A stretch of 64,000 nucleotides of DNA from Panulirus ornatus (taxonomy: Eukaryota > Arthropoda > Malacostraca > Decapoda > Palinuridae), in assembly GCF_036320965.1 (NCBI RefSeq), contig NC_092269.1, forward strand, positions 27,992,843-28,056,842, given 5' to 3'. This document shows, in pieces, positions 22,396-32,950 of this stretch. The notes beneath the pieces were generated by a model that saw nothing but the letters and a program-made list of their open reading frames with translations, ran no database searches and was not told the origin of the DNA. Position 1 is the stretch's first letter. Each line of letters opens with the position of its first letter. The position numbers and the translations under genes were made by a program.

Positions 22396-22398
<3 letters not shown>
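22207..22398 (+). mobile_element. tRNA-type SINE (copy 3)
   Basis: Box A TGGTGCAGCGG at 22217-22227 and perfect box B GGTTCGAATCC at 22280-22290, then CCACAGTCAACCCAGCTGTT and GATGAAATGGGTACCTGGCT. The A-B spacing is larger than in copy 1 because of an extra segment around CGAATTCGCGAGCAGCC. The tail has a short (TATC)n, then (TA)n. Confidence 0.85.

Positions 22399-22457
<59 letters not shown>
22399..22457. repeat. (TA)n microsatellite
   Basis: About 60 bp of TA between the tRNA-type SINE and a minus-strand SINE-like element. Confidence 0.97.
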
Positions 22458-22474
<17 letters not shown>

Positions 22475-22697
22475 CATACTATTCGCCATTTCCCGCGATA
22501 GCGAGGTAGCGTTAAGAACAGAGGACTGGGCCTTTGAGGGAATATCTTCTCCTGGCCCCCTTCTCTGTTCCTTCTTTTGGGAAAAAAAAAAAAACGAGAG
22601 GGGAGGATTTCCAGCCCCCCGCTCCCTTCCCTTTTAGTCGCCTTTTACGACACGCAGGGAATACGTGGGAAGTATTCTTTCTCCCCTATCCCCAGGG

Positions 22698-22700
<3 letters not shown>
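22458..22700 (-). mobile_element. SINE-like element, full length (copy b)
   Basis: Reverse orientation: a T-run (the tail), then TATTCGCCATTTCCCGCGAT, GTTAAGAACAGAGGACTGGG, a poly-A/T middle, CGAGAGGGGAGGATTTCCAG and the 5' end CTATCCCCAGGGATA. At about 243 bp it is bounded on both sides by (TA)n, so it appears complete. No open frame and no box A/B are seen. Its 3' terminus resembles that of the RTE-like LINE. Confidence 0.82.

Positions 22701-22774
<74 letters not shown>
22701..22774. repeat. (TA)n microsatellite
   Basis: About 74 bp of TA joining SINE-like copy b and RTE copy 2. Confidence 0.97.
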
Positions 22775-22777
<3 letters not shown>

Positions 22778-23724
22778 CGCTGGTGGCTGATTCATGTGAG
22801 AAACTGCAGAAGCTGGTGACCTGAGTTTGGTAAAGTGTGTGGAAGAAGAAAGTTAAGAGTAAATGTGAATAAGAGCAAGGTTATTAGGTACAGTAGGGTT
22901 GAGGGTCAAGTCAATTGGGAGGTGAGTTTGAATGAAGAAAAACTGGAGGAAGTGAAGTGTTTTAGATATCTGGGAGTGGATCTGGCAGCGGATGGAACCA
23001 TGGAAGCGGAAGTGGATCATAGGGTGGGGGAGGGGGCGAAAATTCTGGGGGCCTTGAAGAATGTGTGGAAGTCGAGAACATTATCTCGGAAAGCAAAAAT
23101 GGGTATGTTTGAAGGAATAGTGGTTCCAACAATGTTGTATGGTTGCGAGGCGTGGGCTATGGATAGAGTTGTGCGCAGGAGGATGGATGTGCTGGAAATG
23201 AGACGTTTGAGGACAATGTGTGGTGTGAGGTGGTTTGATCGAGTAAGTAACGTAAGGGTAAGAGAGATGTGTGGAAATAAAAAGAGCGTGGTTGAGAGAG
23301 CAGAAGAGGGTGTTTTGAAGTGGTTTGGGCACATGGAGAGAATGAGTGAGGAAAGATTGACCAAGAGGATATATGTGTCGGAGGTGGAGGGAACGAGGAG
23401 AAGAGGGAGACCAAATTGGAGGTGGAAAGATGGAGTGAAAAAGATTTTGTGTGATCGGGGCCTGAACATGCAGGAGGGTGAAAGGAGGGCAAGGAATAGA
23501 GTGAATTGGAGCGATGTGGTATACCGGGGTTGACGTGCTGTCAGTGGATTGAATCAAGGCATGTGAAGCGTCTGGGGTAAACCATGGAAAGCTGTGTAGG
23601 TATGTATATTTGCGTGTGTGGCCGTATGTATATACATGTGTATGGAGGGGGGGGTTGGGCCATTTCTTTTCGTCTGTTTCCTTGCGCTACCTCGCAAACG
23701 CGGGAGACAGCGACAAAGTATAAT
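22775..23724 (+). mobile_element. RTE-like LINE copy 2, 5'-truncated
   Basis: Begins right after (TA)n just downstream of RT motif C and carries the C-terminal region and short 3' UTR ending GCGGGAGACAGCGACAAAGT. A SINE-like element of the same orientation follows with almost no spacer. Confidence 0.93.
22835..23533 (+). pseudogene. RTE-like RT C-terminal region
   Basis: Open for 232 codons from MCGRRKLRVNVNKSKV to the family stop. It includes CFRYLGVDLAADGTMEAEVD, MLYGCEAWAM and RRRGRPNWRWKDGVKK. One extra C near 22820 puts the upstream remnant in another frame. It is nearly identical to copies 4 and 6, which implies a recent insertion. It lacks the catalytic palm. Confidence 0.9.
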
Positions 23725-23965
23725 AAAAAATAGGGGATAGGGAAGAAAGAATACTTCCCACGTATTCCCTGCGTGTCGTAGAAGGCGACTAAAAGGGGAG
23801 GGAGCGGGGGGCTGGAAATCCTCCCCTCTCGTTTTTTTTAATTTTCGAAAAGAAGGAACAGAGAATTGGGCCTGGTGAGGGTATTCCCTCAAAGGCCCAG
23901 TCCTCTGTTCTTAACGCTACCTCGCTAATGCGGGAAATGGCAAATAGTTTGAAAGAAGAAAAATA
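23725..23965 (+). mobile_element. SINE-like element, near full length (copy c)
   Basis: Reads GGGGATAGGGAAGAAAGAAT, CGTGTCGTAGAAGGCGACTA, ATCCTCCCCTCTCGTTTTTT, GGCCCAGTCCTCTGTTCTTA and the ACGCTACCTCGCTAATGCGG terminus. It lies directly downstream of the RTE copy 2 tail in the same orientation and ends in an A-rich then (TA)n tract. Confidence 0.82.

Positions 23966-24047
<82 letters not shown>
23966..24047. repeat. (TA)n microsatellite
   Basis: About 80 bp of TA at the tail of SINE-like copy c. Confidence 0.97.
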
Positions 24048-24050
<3 letters not shown>

Positions 24051-24842
24051 GAGATGGTCTTGATTAAGGCCTCAGTTGTCTATGCCGTCTCAGCTAACTT
24101 AAGTTCCTCTCGATGATTGAACAGGCTTCGCTTGGACTGTAAAAACAAACGTATGGAATGCCTAAGTTATGGCCATCACGAGTGACAAGAGAATGTGGCA
24201 GGGAAATCGATCAGAACTCCTCAGGTATCTGTATCTCTGACCGATAAGGGTAGGTGGATTATACGTAGAGGGGCGAGGGGGAAGGGAACCATAGGAGAAG
24301 CAGAGTTCCAAAGTTTCGCCTCTCAAGGGTAAAGGAGATGACTATAATGGTCCATCCTCGAGTGGTCAGTCTCCACATAGAAACTATGGGAACCAGTAGC
24401 CAGAGACACAACCAAACACCGCACGAGATGACTGGTCGAAATATTACCCGTAGAACAAGGGCAGGGCAGCAACAACGCGGAAGGAGGAGAGGAGTGGTTT
24501 AAAGGGGAGCTGAGACCAGAGGGAAGCAACGAGACGGAAGGATTTTGACTCCACTCTGGCTCAGAGGGAGATGAAGGAAGAGCCACAACGTTAAAGATAT
24601 AAAAAGAAAACTGTCTGATTTTTCTCATTAATGAAAACCTCTCGTTATCTCTGATTCCCAGATCCCAAGTAATAGCTGGAAACCCTTTTCAGCTTTCCAA
24701 GAAAAACATAAAACCTATAAGTATAAGGAGGCTTGAAAAGCATCAGAATGCCTCGAGGGATTCCAGGTTTGGCGGCATGGATGAGGTTCCGACGGTGGCC
24801 CAGTTAGACTGCCGCAAGTTATCGATGAAATTATATTTCCTG
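24046..24842. other. Dispersed repeat (second copy) and unassigned sequence
   Basis: The first 60 bp (GGTCTTGATTAAGGCCTCAG) are a diverged copy of 17521-17580, again directly after (TA)n. The remaining 700 bp show no gene. A 101-codon minus-strand frame (24323-24628) has no domain features. It may all belong to one unidentified element. Confidence 0.5.
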
Positions 24843-26990
24843 TGGCAATATAGTGACGTGTGGCGGGCCTCTCTCTTCCCTGGGGCCAGAATGGGCCCCA
24901 CAACTACCCCTCTTCCCTGGCAATAAAGGGGCCAGACAAGGGCCCACAACTACCCCTCTTCCCTGACAACAGGAGCCAGACAGGGGCCCACGACTACTCC
25001 TCTTCCTTGACAAATAGAGGTCAGATAGGGCCCCACAACTAACCCTCTTCCCAGACAATAAGGGGCAAGACAGGGGCCCACAACTACCCTCTTCCCTGAC
25101 AATAAGGGGCCAGACATGGGCCCACAACTACCCCTCTTCCCTGGCAATAACGGGCCAGACAGGGACCCACAACTACCCCTCTTCCCTGACAATAAGGGAG
25201 ACAGGGACCCACAACTACCCCTCTTCCCTGACAATAAGGGACACAGGTACCCACAACTACCCCTCTTCCCTGGCAATAAGGGGCCAGACAGGGACCTACA
25301 ACTACCCCTCTTCCCAGACAATAAGAGGCAAGACAGGGGCCCACAACTACCCCTCTTCCCTGGCAATAACGGGCCAGACAGGGACCCACAACTACCCCTC
25401 TTCCCTGACAATAAGGGAGACAGGGACCCACAACTACCCCTCTTCCCTGACAATAAGGGACACAGGGACCCACAACTACCCATCTTCCCTGGCAATAAGG
25501 GGCCAGACAGGGACCCACAACTACCCCTCTTCCCAGACAATAAGAGGCAAGACAGGGGCCCACAACTACCCCTCTTCCCTGACAATAAGGGAGACAGGGA
25601 CCCACAACTACCCCTATTCCCTGACAATAAGGAGCCAGACAGGGGCCCACAACTACCCCTCTTCCCAGACAATAAGAGGCAAGACAGGGACCCACAACTA
25701 CCTCTCTTCCCTGGCAATAAGGGGCCAGACAGGGACCCACAACTACCCCTCTTCCCAGACAATAAGAGGCAAGACAGGGGCCCACAACTACCCCTCTTCC
25801 CTGACAATAAGGGAGACAGGGACCCACAACTACCCCTATTCCCTGACAATAAGGAGCCAGACAGGGGCCCACAACTACCCCTCTTCCCTGACAATAAGGA
25901 GCCAGACAGGGACCCACAGCTACCCCTCTTCCCAGACAATAAGGGGCCAGACAGGGGCACACAACTACCCCTCTTCCCTGACAACAGGAGCCAGACAGGG
26001 GCCCACAACTACTCTTCCTTGACAAATAAGGAGGCAGATAGGGGCCCCACAACTACCCTCTTCCCAGACAATAAGGGGCCAGACAGGGGCCCACAACTAC
26101 CCCTCTTCCCTGACAATAAGGGGCCAGACAGGGGCCCACAACTACCCCTCTTCCCTGACAACAGGAGCCAGACAGGGGCCCACAACTACTCTTCCTTGAC
26201 AAATAGAGGTCAGATAGGGCCCCACAACTACTCCTCTTCCCAGACAATAAGGGGCCAGACAGGGGCCCACAACTACCCCTCTCCCTGACAATAAGGGGCC
26301 AGACAGGGCCCACAACTACTCCTCTTCCTGACAAATAAGGGGCAGACAGGGGCACACAGCTACCCCTCTCCTCTGACAATAAGGGGCCAGACAGGGGCCC
26401 ACAACTACCCCTCTTCCCTGGCAATAACGGGCTAGACAAGGGCCCACAACTACCCCTCTTCCCTGACAATAAGGGGCCAGACAGGGGCACACAGCTACCC
26501 CTCTCCTCTGACAATAAGGGGCAAGACAGGGGCCCACAACTACCCCTCTTCCCTGGCAATAACGGGCTAGACAAGGGCCCACAACTACCCCTCTTCCCTG
26601 ACAATAAGGGGCCAGACAGGGGCACACAGCTACCCCTCTTCCCTGACAATAACGGGCCAGACAAGGACCCACAACTACCCCTCTTCCCTGACAACAGGAG
26701 CCAGACAGGGGCCCACAACTACTCCTCTTCCTTGACAAATAGAGGTCAGATAGGGCCCCACAACTACTCCTCTTCTCAGACAATAAGGGGCCAGACAGGG
26801 GCCCACAACTACCCCTCTCCTCTGACAATAAGGGGCCAGACAGGGACCCACAACTACCCCTCTTCCCTGACAATAAGGAGCCAGACAGGGACCCACAACT
26901 ACCCCTCTCCTCTGACAATAAGGGGCCAGACAGGGGCCCACAACTACCCCTATTCCCTGACATCAAGGGGCCACACAGGGAACCACTACT
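24843..26990. repeat. 45-bp minisatellite with higher-order structure
   Basis: About 49 units of 42-45 bp built on CCCTGACAATAAGGGGCCAG, ACAGGGGCCCACAACTACCC and CTCTT. Several higher-order repeats exist: a five-unit 219-bp block (marker CTGGCAATAACGGG at 25140 and 25360), a five-unit 222-bp block (CCCCTATTCC at 25611 and 25833), and a 135-bp block (GCTAGACAAG at 26431 and 26566). Unit lengths are multiples of three, which gives open frames of up to 390 codons plus and 352 minus. These are treated as by-products. Confidence 0.95.
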
Positions 26991-27335
26991 CAAAATCGAA
27001 CTCATCCACGAAGCCACAACCCTTTTCCTTCTTGAATTCATCATCCTGAGGATCGACGTCTATGGCCAAGTTTGTTAGGCCAGCCTCCCTTGTGGACCAC
27101 ATCCGTAGTGGGCCACACCCACCTGGCCAGCCACCCAGTCATGTGGATCCTGGATAACAGTGTTCGATCGTCAGAGGGAAAACAGTTGTGTCGTATTTCA
27201 TCGTCTCATTTCATTACCGATGATGCTATAATGCAGCCAAAACTTTGCTTGACGCCACCACAGCGCAAGTACACCCACCACCCACCTTGCTGGGTGGGGT
27301 AGGGACAACCTCGATCCGTCCTTCTGGGTGGGACA
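26991..27335. other. Unique sequence, no gene seen
   Basis: About 345 bp between two minisatellites; short frames only, no motif recognised. Confidence 0.5.
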
Positions 27336-28080
27336 TGAACAGGAAGGGAGGGGCAGGTGTGTAGAATGGGCAAGACTTGTTAGGGTTGCAGGTGTGTAGG
27401 ATGAGCAAGACTTGTTAGGGTTGCAGGTGCGTAGGATGAGCAAGACTTGTTAGGGTTGCAGGTGCGTAGGATGAGCAAGACTTGTTAGGGTTGCAGGTGT
27501 GTAGGATGGGCAAGACTTGCTAGGGTTGCAGGTGTGTAGGATGGGCAAGACTTTTAGGGTTGCAGGTGTGTAGGATGGTCAAGACTTGTTAGGGTTGCAG
27601 GCGTGTAGGATGGGCAAGACTTGTTAGGGTTGCAGGTGTGTAGGATGGGCAAGACTTGTTTGAGTTGCAGGTGTGTAGGATGGGAAAGACGTGGTAGGGT
27701 TGCAGGTGTGTAGGATGGGCAAGACTTGTTAGAGTTGCAGGTGTATAGGATGGGCAACAATTGGCGGGATTACAGATGTGCTGGATGGGCAATACCTGTC
27801 AGGGATACAAGTGTGTAGGATAGGCAGTACTTGGCAGAATTACAGGTGTGTTGGATGGGCAAGACTTGGTAGAGATATAGGTGTGTGGGATGGGTAATAC
27901 TTGGTAGAATTACAGGTTTGTAGGACGGGCAAGACTTGGTGGCGATACAAATGTATTGGATGGGCAATACTTGATAGATTTGTAGGTGTGTAGGATGGGC
28001 AATACCTGGTGAGGATACAGGTGTGTTGAACGGACAATATTTAGCGGAGATACAAGTGTGATAAGAGGGACAATAGGTGG
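27336..28080. repeat. 35-bp minisatellite containing TTAGGG
   Basis: About 21 units of 35 bp: TTAGGGTTGCAGGTGTGTAG then GATGGGCAAGACTTG. The left half is uniform. The right half (27760-28080) is diverged, with GATACAGGTGTG and ATTACAGGTGTG variants. Each clean unit holds one TTAGGG hexamer, probably by coincidence. Confidence 0.93.
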
Positions 28081-28744
28081 ATGTGAGCAATGACCTATGA
28101 GTACTGTACAAGTGGATGGTCATATAAGTAACGCAACACTTACCATTACCACGTCACGATACTGACCTTTGATCCCTGAATGTGAAGGTCTACAACTTTG
28201 CATCCAAAGTGCAATTAATGAGCAATTAAGTGGCATGTAGGTAACTCGAGTGAGACAGAGCAATTAAGTAACTTGTAAGTGGCTTAGGGTCAATCATTAA
28301 TAACCTTTGATTACCCTCAACAGCATTTCCAGCTCAACATTACATATTTACGGACGAAATCTGTTGCAATCTGTTGGCAAGTTTTACGTGAGGAGACATG
28401 GATGGATTGGAAAGCCTGTCTGTCGTCCGTTGTGAGGGAGTGTGAGAAGACAGTGTGAGGGACAAGCGGCTTCCCCTAGTGCTGACCAGGCACACGAAGA
28501 TGGACCGTTATGGTACCTCGAACAGTGGAAGCTCCTCGTCTTTCCCCTCTGCCTATGACCTCTCCATTTTCAAAGGGTCTGCAAACACACCAGGAACACC
28601 AGGTTGATTTTTTTTCTTGTGTGGTTCATTTTAACTTTCAAATTCGCCCGTGTCGACTTGACTTCGATAATCATATCAAGAAATCATCAATAAATCGCTG
28701 GGGTATGTCTATAGCGTATATCATTTACATTACCGGACCTGGAT
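28081..28744. other. Unique sequence, no gene seen
   Basis: About 660 bp. The 78-codon plus frame at 28510-28746 has no recognisable domain. Plain intron-like DNA. Confidence 0.45.
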
Positions 28745-28945
28745 AAGAACAGCAACAGGAGGTGCAACAGAAGTGTTCTGAGGATAACAGACACAACAGG
28801 AGTTGCAACGGAGGTGTTCGGAGGGTAACAAAATCACAACAGGACTTGCAACAGAGGTGTTGCAACGTTAACAAATCACAACAGAAGTTGCAACAGAGGT
28901 GTTCCGAGGATAACAGACACAACAGGAGCTACAACAGAGGTTTAT
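28745..28945. repeat. 40-bp minisatellite
   Basis: Five imperfect units carrying CAACAGGAGTTGCAACAGAG and GTGTTCCGAGGATAACAGAC. Confidence 0.88.
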
Positions 28946-29069
28946 GTGCAACGGAGAACCGCGGTGGTCTATATCATATTGAAGAAACATCATTTTTTTT
29001 TCTATAGTGAAGTGAATAGTAGTGTCACAAGTTACCTGTCCATGACGCGCGCGTGCACTCTACCATCGC

Positions 29070-29100
29070 CCTACCCTACACACACACAGACACACACACA

Positions 29101-29139
<39 letters not shown>

Positions 29140-29146
29140 ACACAGG
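29070..29146. repeat. (CA)n microsatellite
   Basis: About 75 bp of CA with a few G interruptions. Confidence 0.95.
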
Positions 29147-29239
29147 GCAGCGCCATCTCTGTGCGTCAGCCGTTGCCTAGGTAACATCTCGGCTGGAAAT
29201 AGACAGCCACGTCCTCAGGAAGACTTGATGTTGATGTAA

Positions 29240-29425
29240 TGAGATGATTGTCCTTCCCGCCACCCACGCCTTGTGGGAGAGGAGCCCTCGCTGCCACCCA
29301 CGTCCTGTAGGAGGGAAGCCCTTGACGCCTCCCACGTCTTGTGGGAGAGGAGCCCTTGTGACCAACCATGCCTAGCGAGAAAGGAGCCCTGGTAGTCACC
29401 CACGCCTTGTGGGAGGGAAGCCCTC
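29240..29425. repeat. 34-bp minisatellite
   Basis: Five units with GTGGGAGAGGAGCCCT and CACCCACGCCTTGT, moderately diverged. Confidence 0.88.
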
Positions 29426-30690
29426 ATCCACATGCCTCCCTCCTCCCCCTACCCACAAGCCCCTTCCCTGCCTGGACCCAGGCCAACACGCCCCCTTCCC
29501 ACTTTACCTGGACCCGCGTCTGCACGCCCTCTCTCCCTCCATACCTGGACCCAGGCTTATATATCCTCCTCCGAGACCTACGCCCACACGCCCTCTGCCT
29601 CCTGTGCAGAACGGGGAATTTTTTCCTATCCAAAGTTTCCAATAAAAATCCCACGGCAGTATATTTTCTCCATACTAAATGATGTCTCCACTCAGCTTTC
29701 TTATTCCTGCTGGCCGTTGAGCCGGAGGGAGAGGTGGGTGGTGGAGGTACCCTCTGTCGCTACAGTTACCGTCCCCTCTCTGTCTGTACCATGTATTTCT
29801 CCCGACTGTACCATGTATTCCTCCGGTCTTTACCATGTATTCCTCCCGTCTGTATCATGTATACCTCCCGTCTGTATCATGTATACCTCCCGTCTGTACC
29901 ATGTATTCCTCCCGTCTGTACCTTCTGTACCTCACCAGAGATCTCCCTCACGGTTGGTGCGTGGATCAGCGACTCCGAGGTTACAGCATCAGACGTTTTC
30001 TCCTTCACGATGACGAATTCTATGACGAGTTGTCCTCATGTCTTGCTCCTAACCTCACCTCTGTCCCTCGCCCCTGACCTCACCTCTGTCCCTCGCCCGT
30101 GACCTCTCCGGCCTGTGTGGTCGTCAATGTTCCAGCTGGTGAGGAGCAGCCGACGGCAGGGAGACCAAGCTATGTTTACATGTGGATGATCCTGGACGGA
30201 TCTGGGAGACGCCACTTCTGGGAACGGTTGCCACCTCCACCTGCCCCCGTTACGTCACCCTCAACTTCCCCACCGTCCCTCTACCACCCCATCCCCTCCC
30301 TCCCTCATCCCTTTCCCATTCCCCCTTTTATCCCTTTACCACTCTCCCTCCTGTTCCTCCACCACCCTTCCCTTCCACCCATCTCTTACTCTCCCTCCTA
30401 CCTGAGTCTCTCCCTCTCCCAGTGCTCTCCCCAGCCCACTCACGGGCCATTCCTTTCAGAAACACTGAGGGACCCAGAAGGACAGGGGAAACCAGCCTTA
30501 CCTCCCTGGATATAAGGGTTTCTCTTCCCTTCGCCACAGGACGAAGATCGCCCAAGCGTGCCGTAATAACCTGTATTTTGTCCCGGGCGACTGAACCCCA
30601 CAGAAGAGACGCCAGGATATGTATAGATCACCACAGCTATACTTAGCTATCTCAGGCACACATATAGAAAACGTCAAAGGCTTTCCACTT
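29426..30690. other. C-rich low-complexity region, no firm gene
   Basis: Pyrimidine-rich DNA (CCTCCCT and CCCATTCC phrases) with proline/serine-rich frames of up to 193 codons in several registers. About eight 21-22 bp units (CTGTACCATGTATTCCTCCC) lie at 29785-29935. No exon with convincing borders was found, and composition alone explains the open frames. Confidence 0.5.

Positions 30691-30691
<1 letters not shown>

Positions 30692-30776
<85 letters not shown>
30692..30776. repeat. (TA)n microsatellite
   Basis: About 84 bp of pure TA. Confidence 0.97.
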
Positions 30777-30781
<5 letters not shown>

Positions 30782-30883
30782 TAAACATGAACTGCTGTCT
30801 TTTTCTGTGTGTGCCTTTATGATTGTTATTTGTGTGTTACGGGGAGAGAATTTTACACTCGTCTTGTCCCGTTTATTAACACC

Positions 30884-30890
<7 letters not shown>

Positions 30891-30957
<67 letters not shown>
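30891..30957. repeat. (TA)n microsatellite
   Basis: About 66 bp of TA directly beyond the 3' end of the minus-strand RTE copy 3. Confidence 0.97.
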
Positions 30958-30958
<1 letters not shown>

Positions 30959-30979
30959 CCTTTATTTATTCATTTATTT

Positions 30980-31110
30980 TGTTTTGTCGCTGTCTCCCGC
31001 GTTAGCGAGGTAGCGCAAGGAAACAGACGAAAGAATGGCCCAACCCACCCACATACACATGTATATACATACACGTCCACACACGCAAATATACATACCT
31101 ATACATCTCA

Positions 31111-31187
<77 letters not shown>

Positions 31188-32871
31188 CATAATTCATACT
31201 GTCTGCCTTTATCTATTCCCATCGCCACCTCGCTACACATGGAATAACAACCCCATCCCTCCTCACGTGTGCGAGGTAGCGCTAGGAAAAGACAACAAAG
31301 GCCACATTCGTTCACACTCAGTCTCTAGCTGTCATGTAATAATGCACCGAAACCACAGCTCCCTTTCCACATCCAGGCCCCACAGAACTTTCCATGGTTT
31401 ATCCCAGACGCTTCACATGCCCTGGTTCAATCCATTGGCAGCACGTCGACCCCGGTATACTACATCGTTCCCATTCACTCTATTCCTTGCATGCCTTTCA
31501 CCCTCCTGCATGTTCAGGCCCCGATCACTCAAAATCTTTTTCACTCCATCTTTCCACCTCCAATTTGGTCTCCCACTTCTCCTCGTTCACTCCACCTCTG
31601 ACACATATATCCTCTTGGTCAATCTTTCCTCACTCATTCTCTCATGTGACCAAACCATTTCAAAACACCCTCTTCTGCTCTCTCAACTAAACTCTTTTTA
31701 TTTCCACACAACTCTCATACCCTTACATTACTTACTCGATCAAACCACCTCACACCACATATTGTCCTCAAACATCTCATTTCCAGCATATCCACCCTCC
31801 TGCGCACAACTCTATCCATAGCCGACGCCTCGCAACCATACAACATTGTTGGAACCACTATTCCTTCAAACATACACATTTTTGCTTTCCGATATAGCGT
31901 TCTCGACTTCCAAACATTCTTCAAGGCTCCCAGAATTTTCGCCCCCTAACCCACTCTATGATTCACTTCCGCTTCCATGGTTCCATCCGCTGCCAGAGCC
32001 ACTCCCAGATATCTAAAACACTTTACTTTCTCCAGTTTTTCTCCATTCAAATTTACCTCCCAATTGACTTGACCCTCAACCCTACTATACCTAATAGCCT
32101 TGCTCTTATTCACATTTACTCTCAACTTTCTTCTTTCACACACTTTATCAAACTCAGTCACCAGCTTCTGCAGTTTCTCACATGAATCAGCCACCAGCGC
32201 TGTATCATGAGCGAACAACAACTGACTCACTTCCCAAGCTCTCATCCACACCAGACTGCATGCTTGCCCCTCTTTCCAAAACTTTTGCATTCACCTCCTA
32301 ACAACCCCATCCATAAACAAATTAAACTACCATGGAGACATCACACACCCCTGCCGCAAACCAATCACTTTCCTCTCTTCCTACACGTACACATGCCTTA
32401 CATCCTCGATAAAAACTTTTCACTGCTTCTAACAACTTGCCTCCCACACCATATCTTCTTAATACCTTCCACAGAGCATCTCTATCAACTCTATCATATG
32501 CCTTCTCCAGATCTATAAATGCTACATACAAATCCGTTTGCTTTTCTAATTATTTCTCACATACATTCTTCAAAGCAAACACCTGATCCACACATCCTCT
32601 ACCACTTCTGAAACCACACTGCTCTTCCCCAATCTGATGCTCTGTACATGCCTTCCCCCTATCAATCAATATCCTCCCATATAATTTACCGGGAATACTC
32701 AACAAACTTATACCTCTGTAATTTGAGCACTCACTCTTATCCCCTTTGCCTTTGTACAATGGCACTATGCAAGCATTCCGCCAATCCTCAGGCACCTCAC
32801 CATGAATCATACATACATCCTTACCAACTAGTCAACGATACAGTCAACCCCTTTTTTGATAAATTCCACTG

Positions 32872-32874
<3 letters not shown>
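30980..32874 (-). mobile_element. RTE-like LINE copy 3, long-UTR subfamily
   Basis: The 3' end is at GTCGCTGTCTCCCGCGTTAG (30987-31006). The 3' UTR of this copy is longer than in copies 1, 2, 4 and 6 and contains GTTCACACTCAGTCTCTAGC (31311-31330) plus an internal (TA)n expansion at 31113-31181. Coding remnants run to a 5' truncation at 32874, where (TA)n starts and RTE copy 4 departs in the opposite direction. Confidence 0.92.
31480..32874 (-). pseudogene. RTE-like RT, degraded (copy 3)
   Basis: Pieces in order along the minus strand: EFIKKGVDCIVD, PEDWRNACIVPLYKGKGDKS, GEEQCGFRSGRGCVDQVFAL, YVAFIDLEKAYDRVDRDALW (motif A), QLLFAHDTALVAD (motif C with FAHD where intact copies have FADD), then the C-terminal region. 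Several frameshifts and stops. The catalytic change in motif C alone would abolish activity. Confidence 0.88.

Positions 32875-32947
<73 letters not shown>
32875..32947. repeat. (TA)n microsatellite between head-to-head LINEs
   Basis: About 73 bp of TA. The truncated 5' ends of RTE copies 3 (minus) and 4 (plus) abut it from both sides. Confidence 0.97.

Positions 32948-32950
<3 letters not shown>

Noticed and set aside
25116..26288. 390-codon plus frame and overlapping 352-codon minus frame
   Set aside because: Both arise from the 45-bp tandem array. Simultaneous openness of opposite strands is a property of the repeat unit, not of selection.
24843..26990. CRISPR-like direct repeats
   Set aside because: The window is eukaryotic, the units are contiguous with no unique spacers, and no cas-like genes are present. 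The same applies to the other arrays.
27336..28080. Interstitial telomere repeat (TTAGGG in each unit)
   Set aside because: The hexamer occurs once per 35-bp unit and is not tandem. Arthropods usually have TTAGG telomeres.
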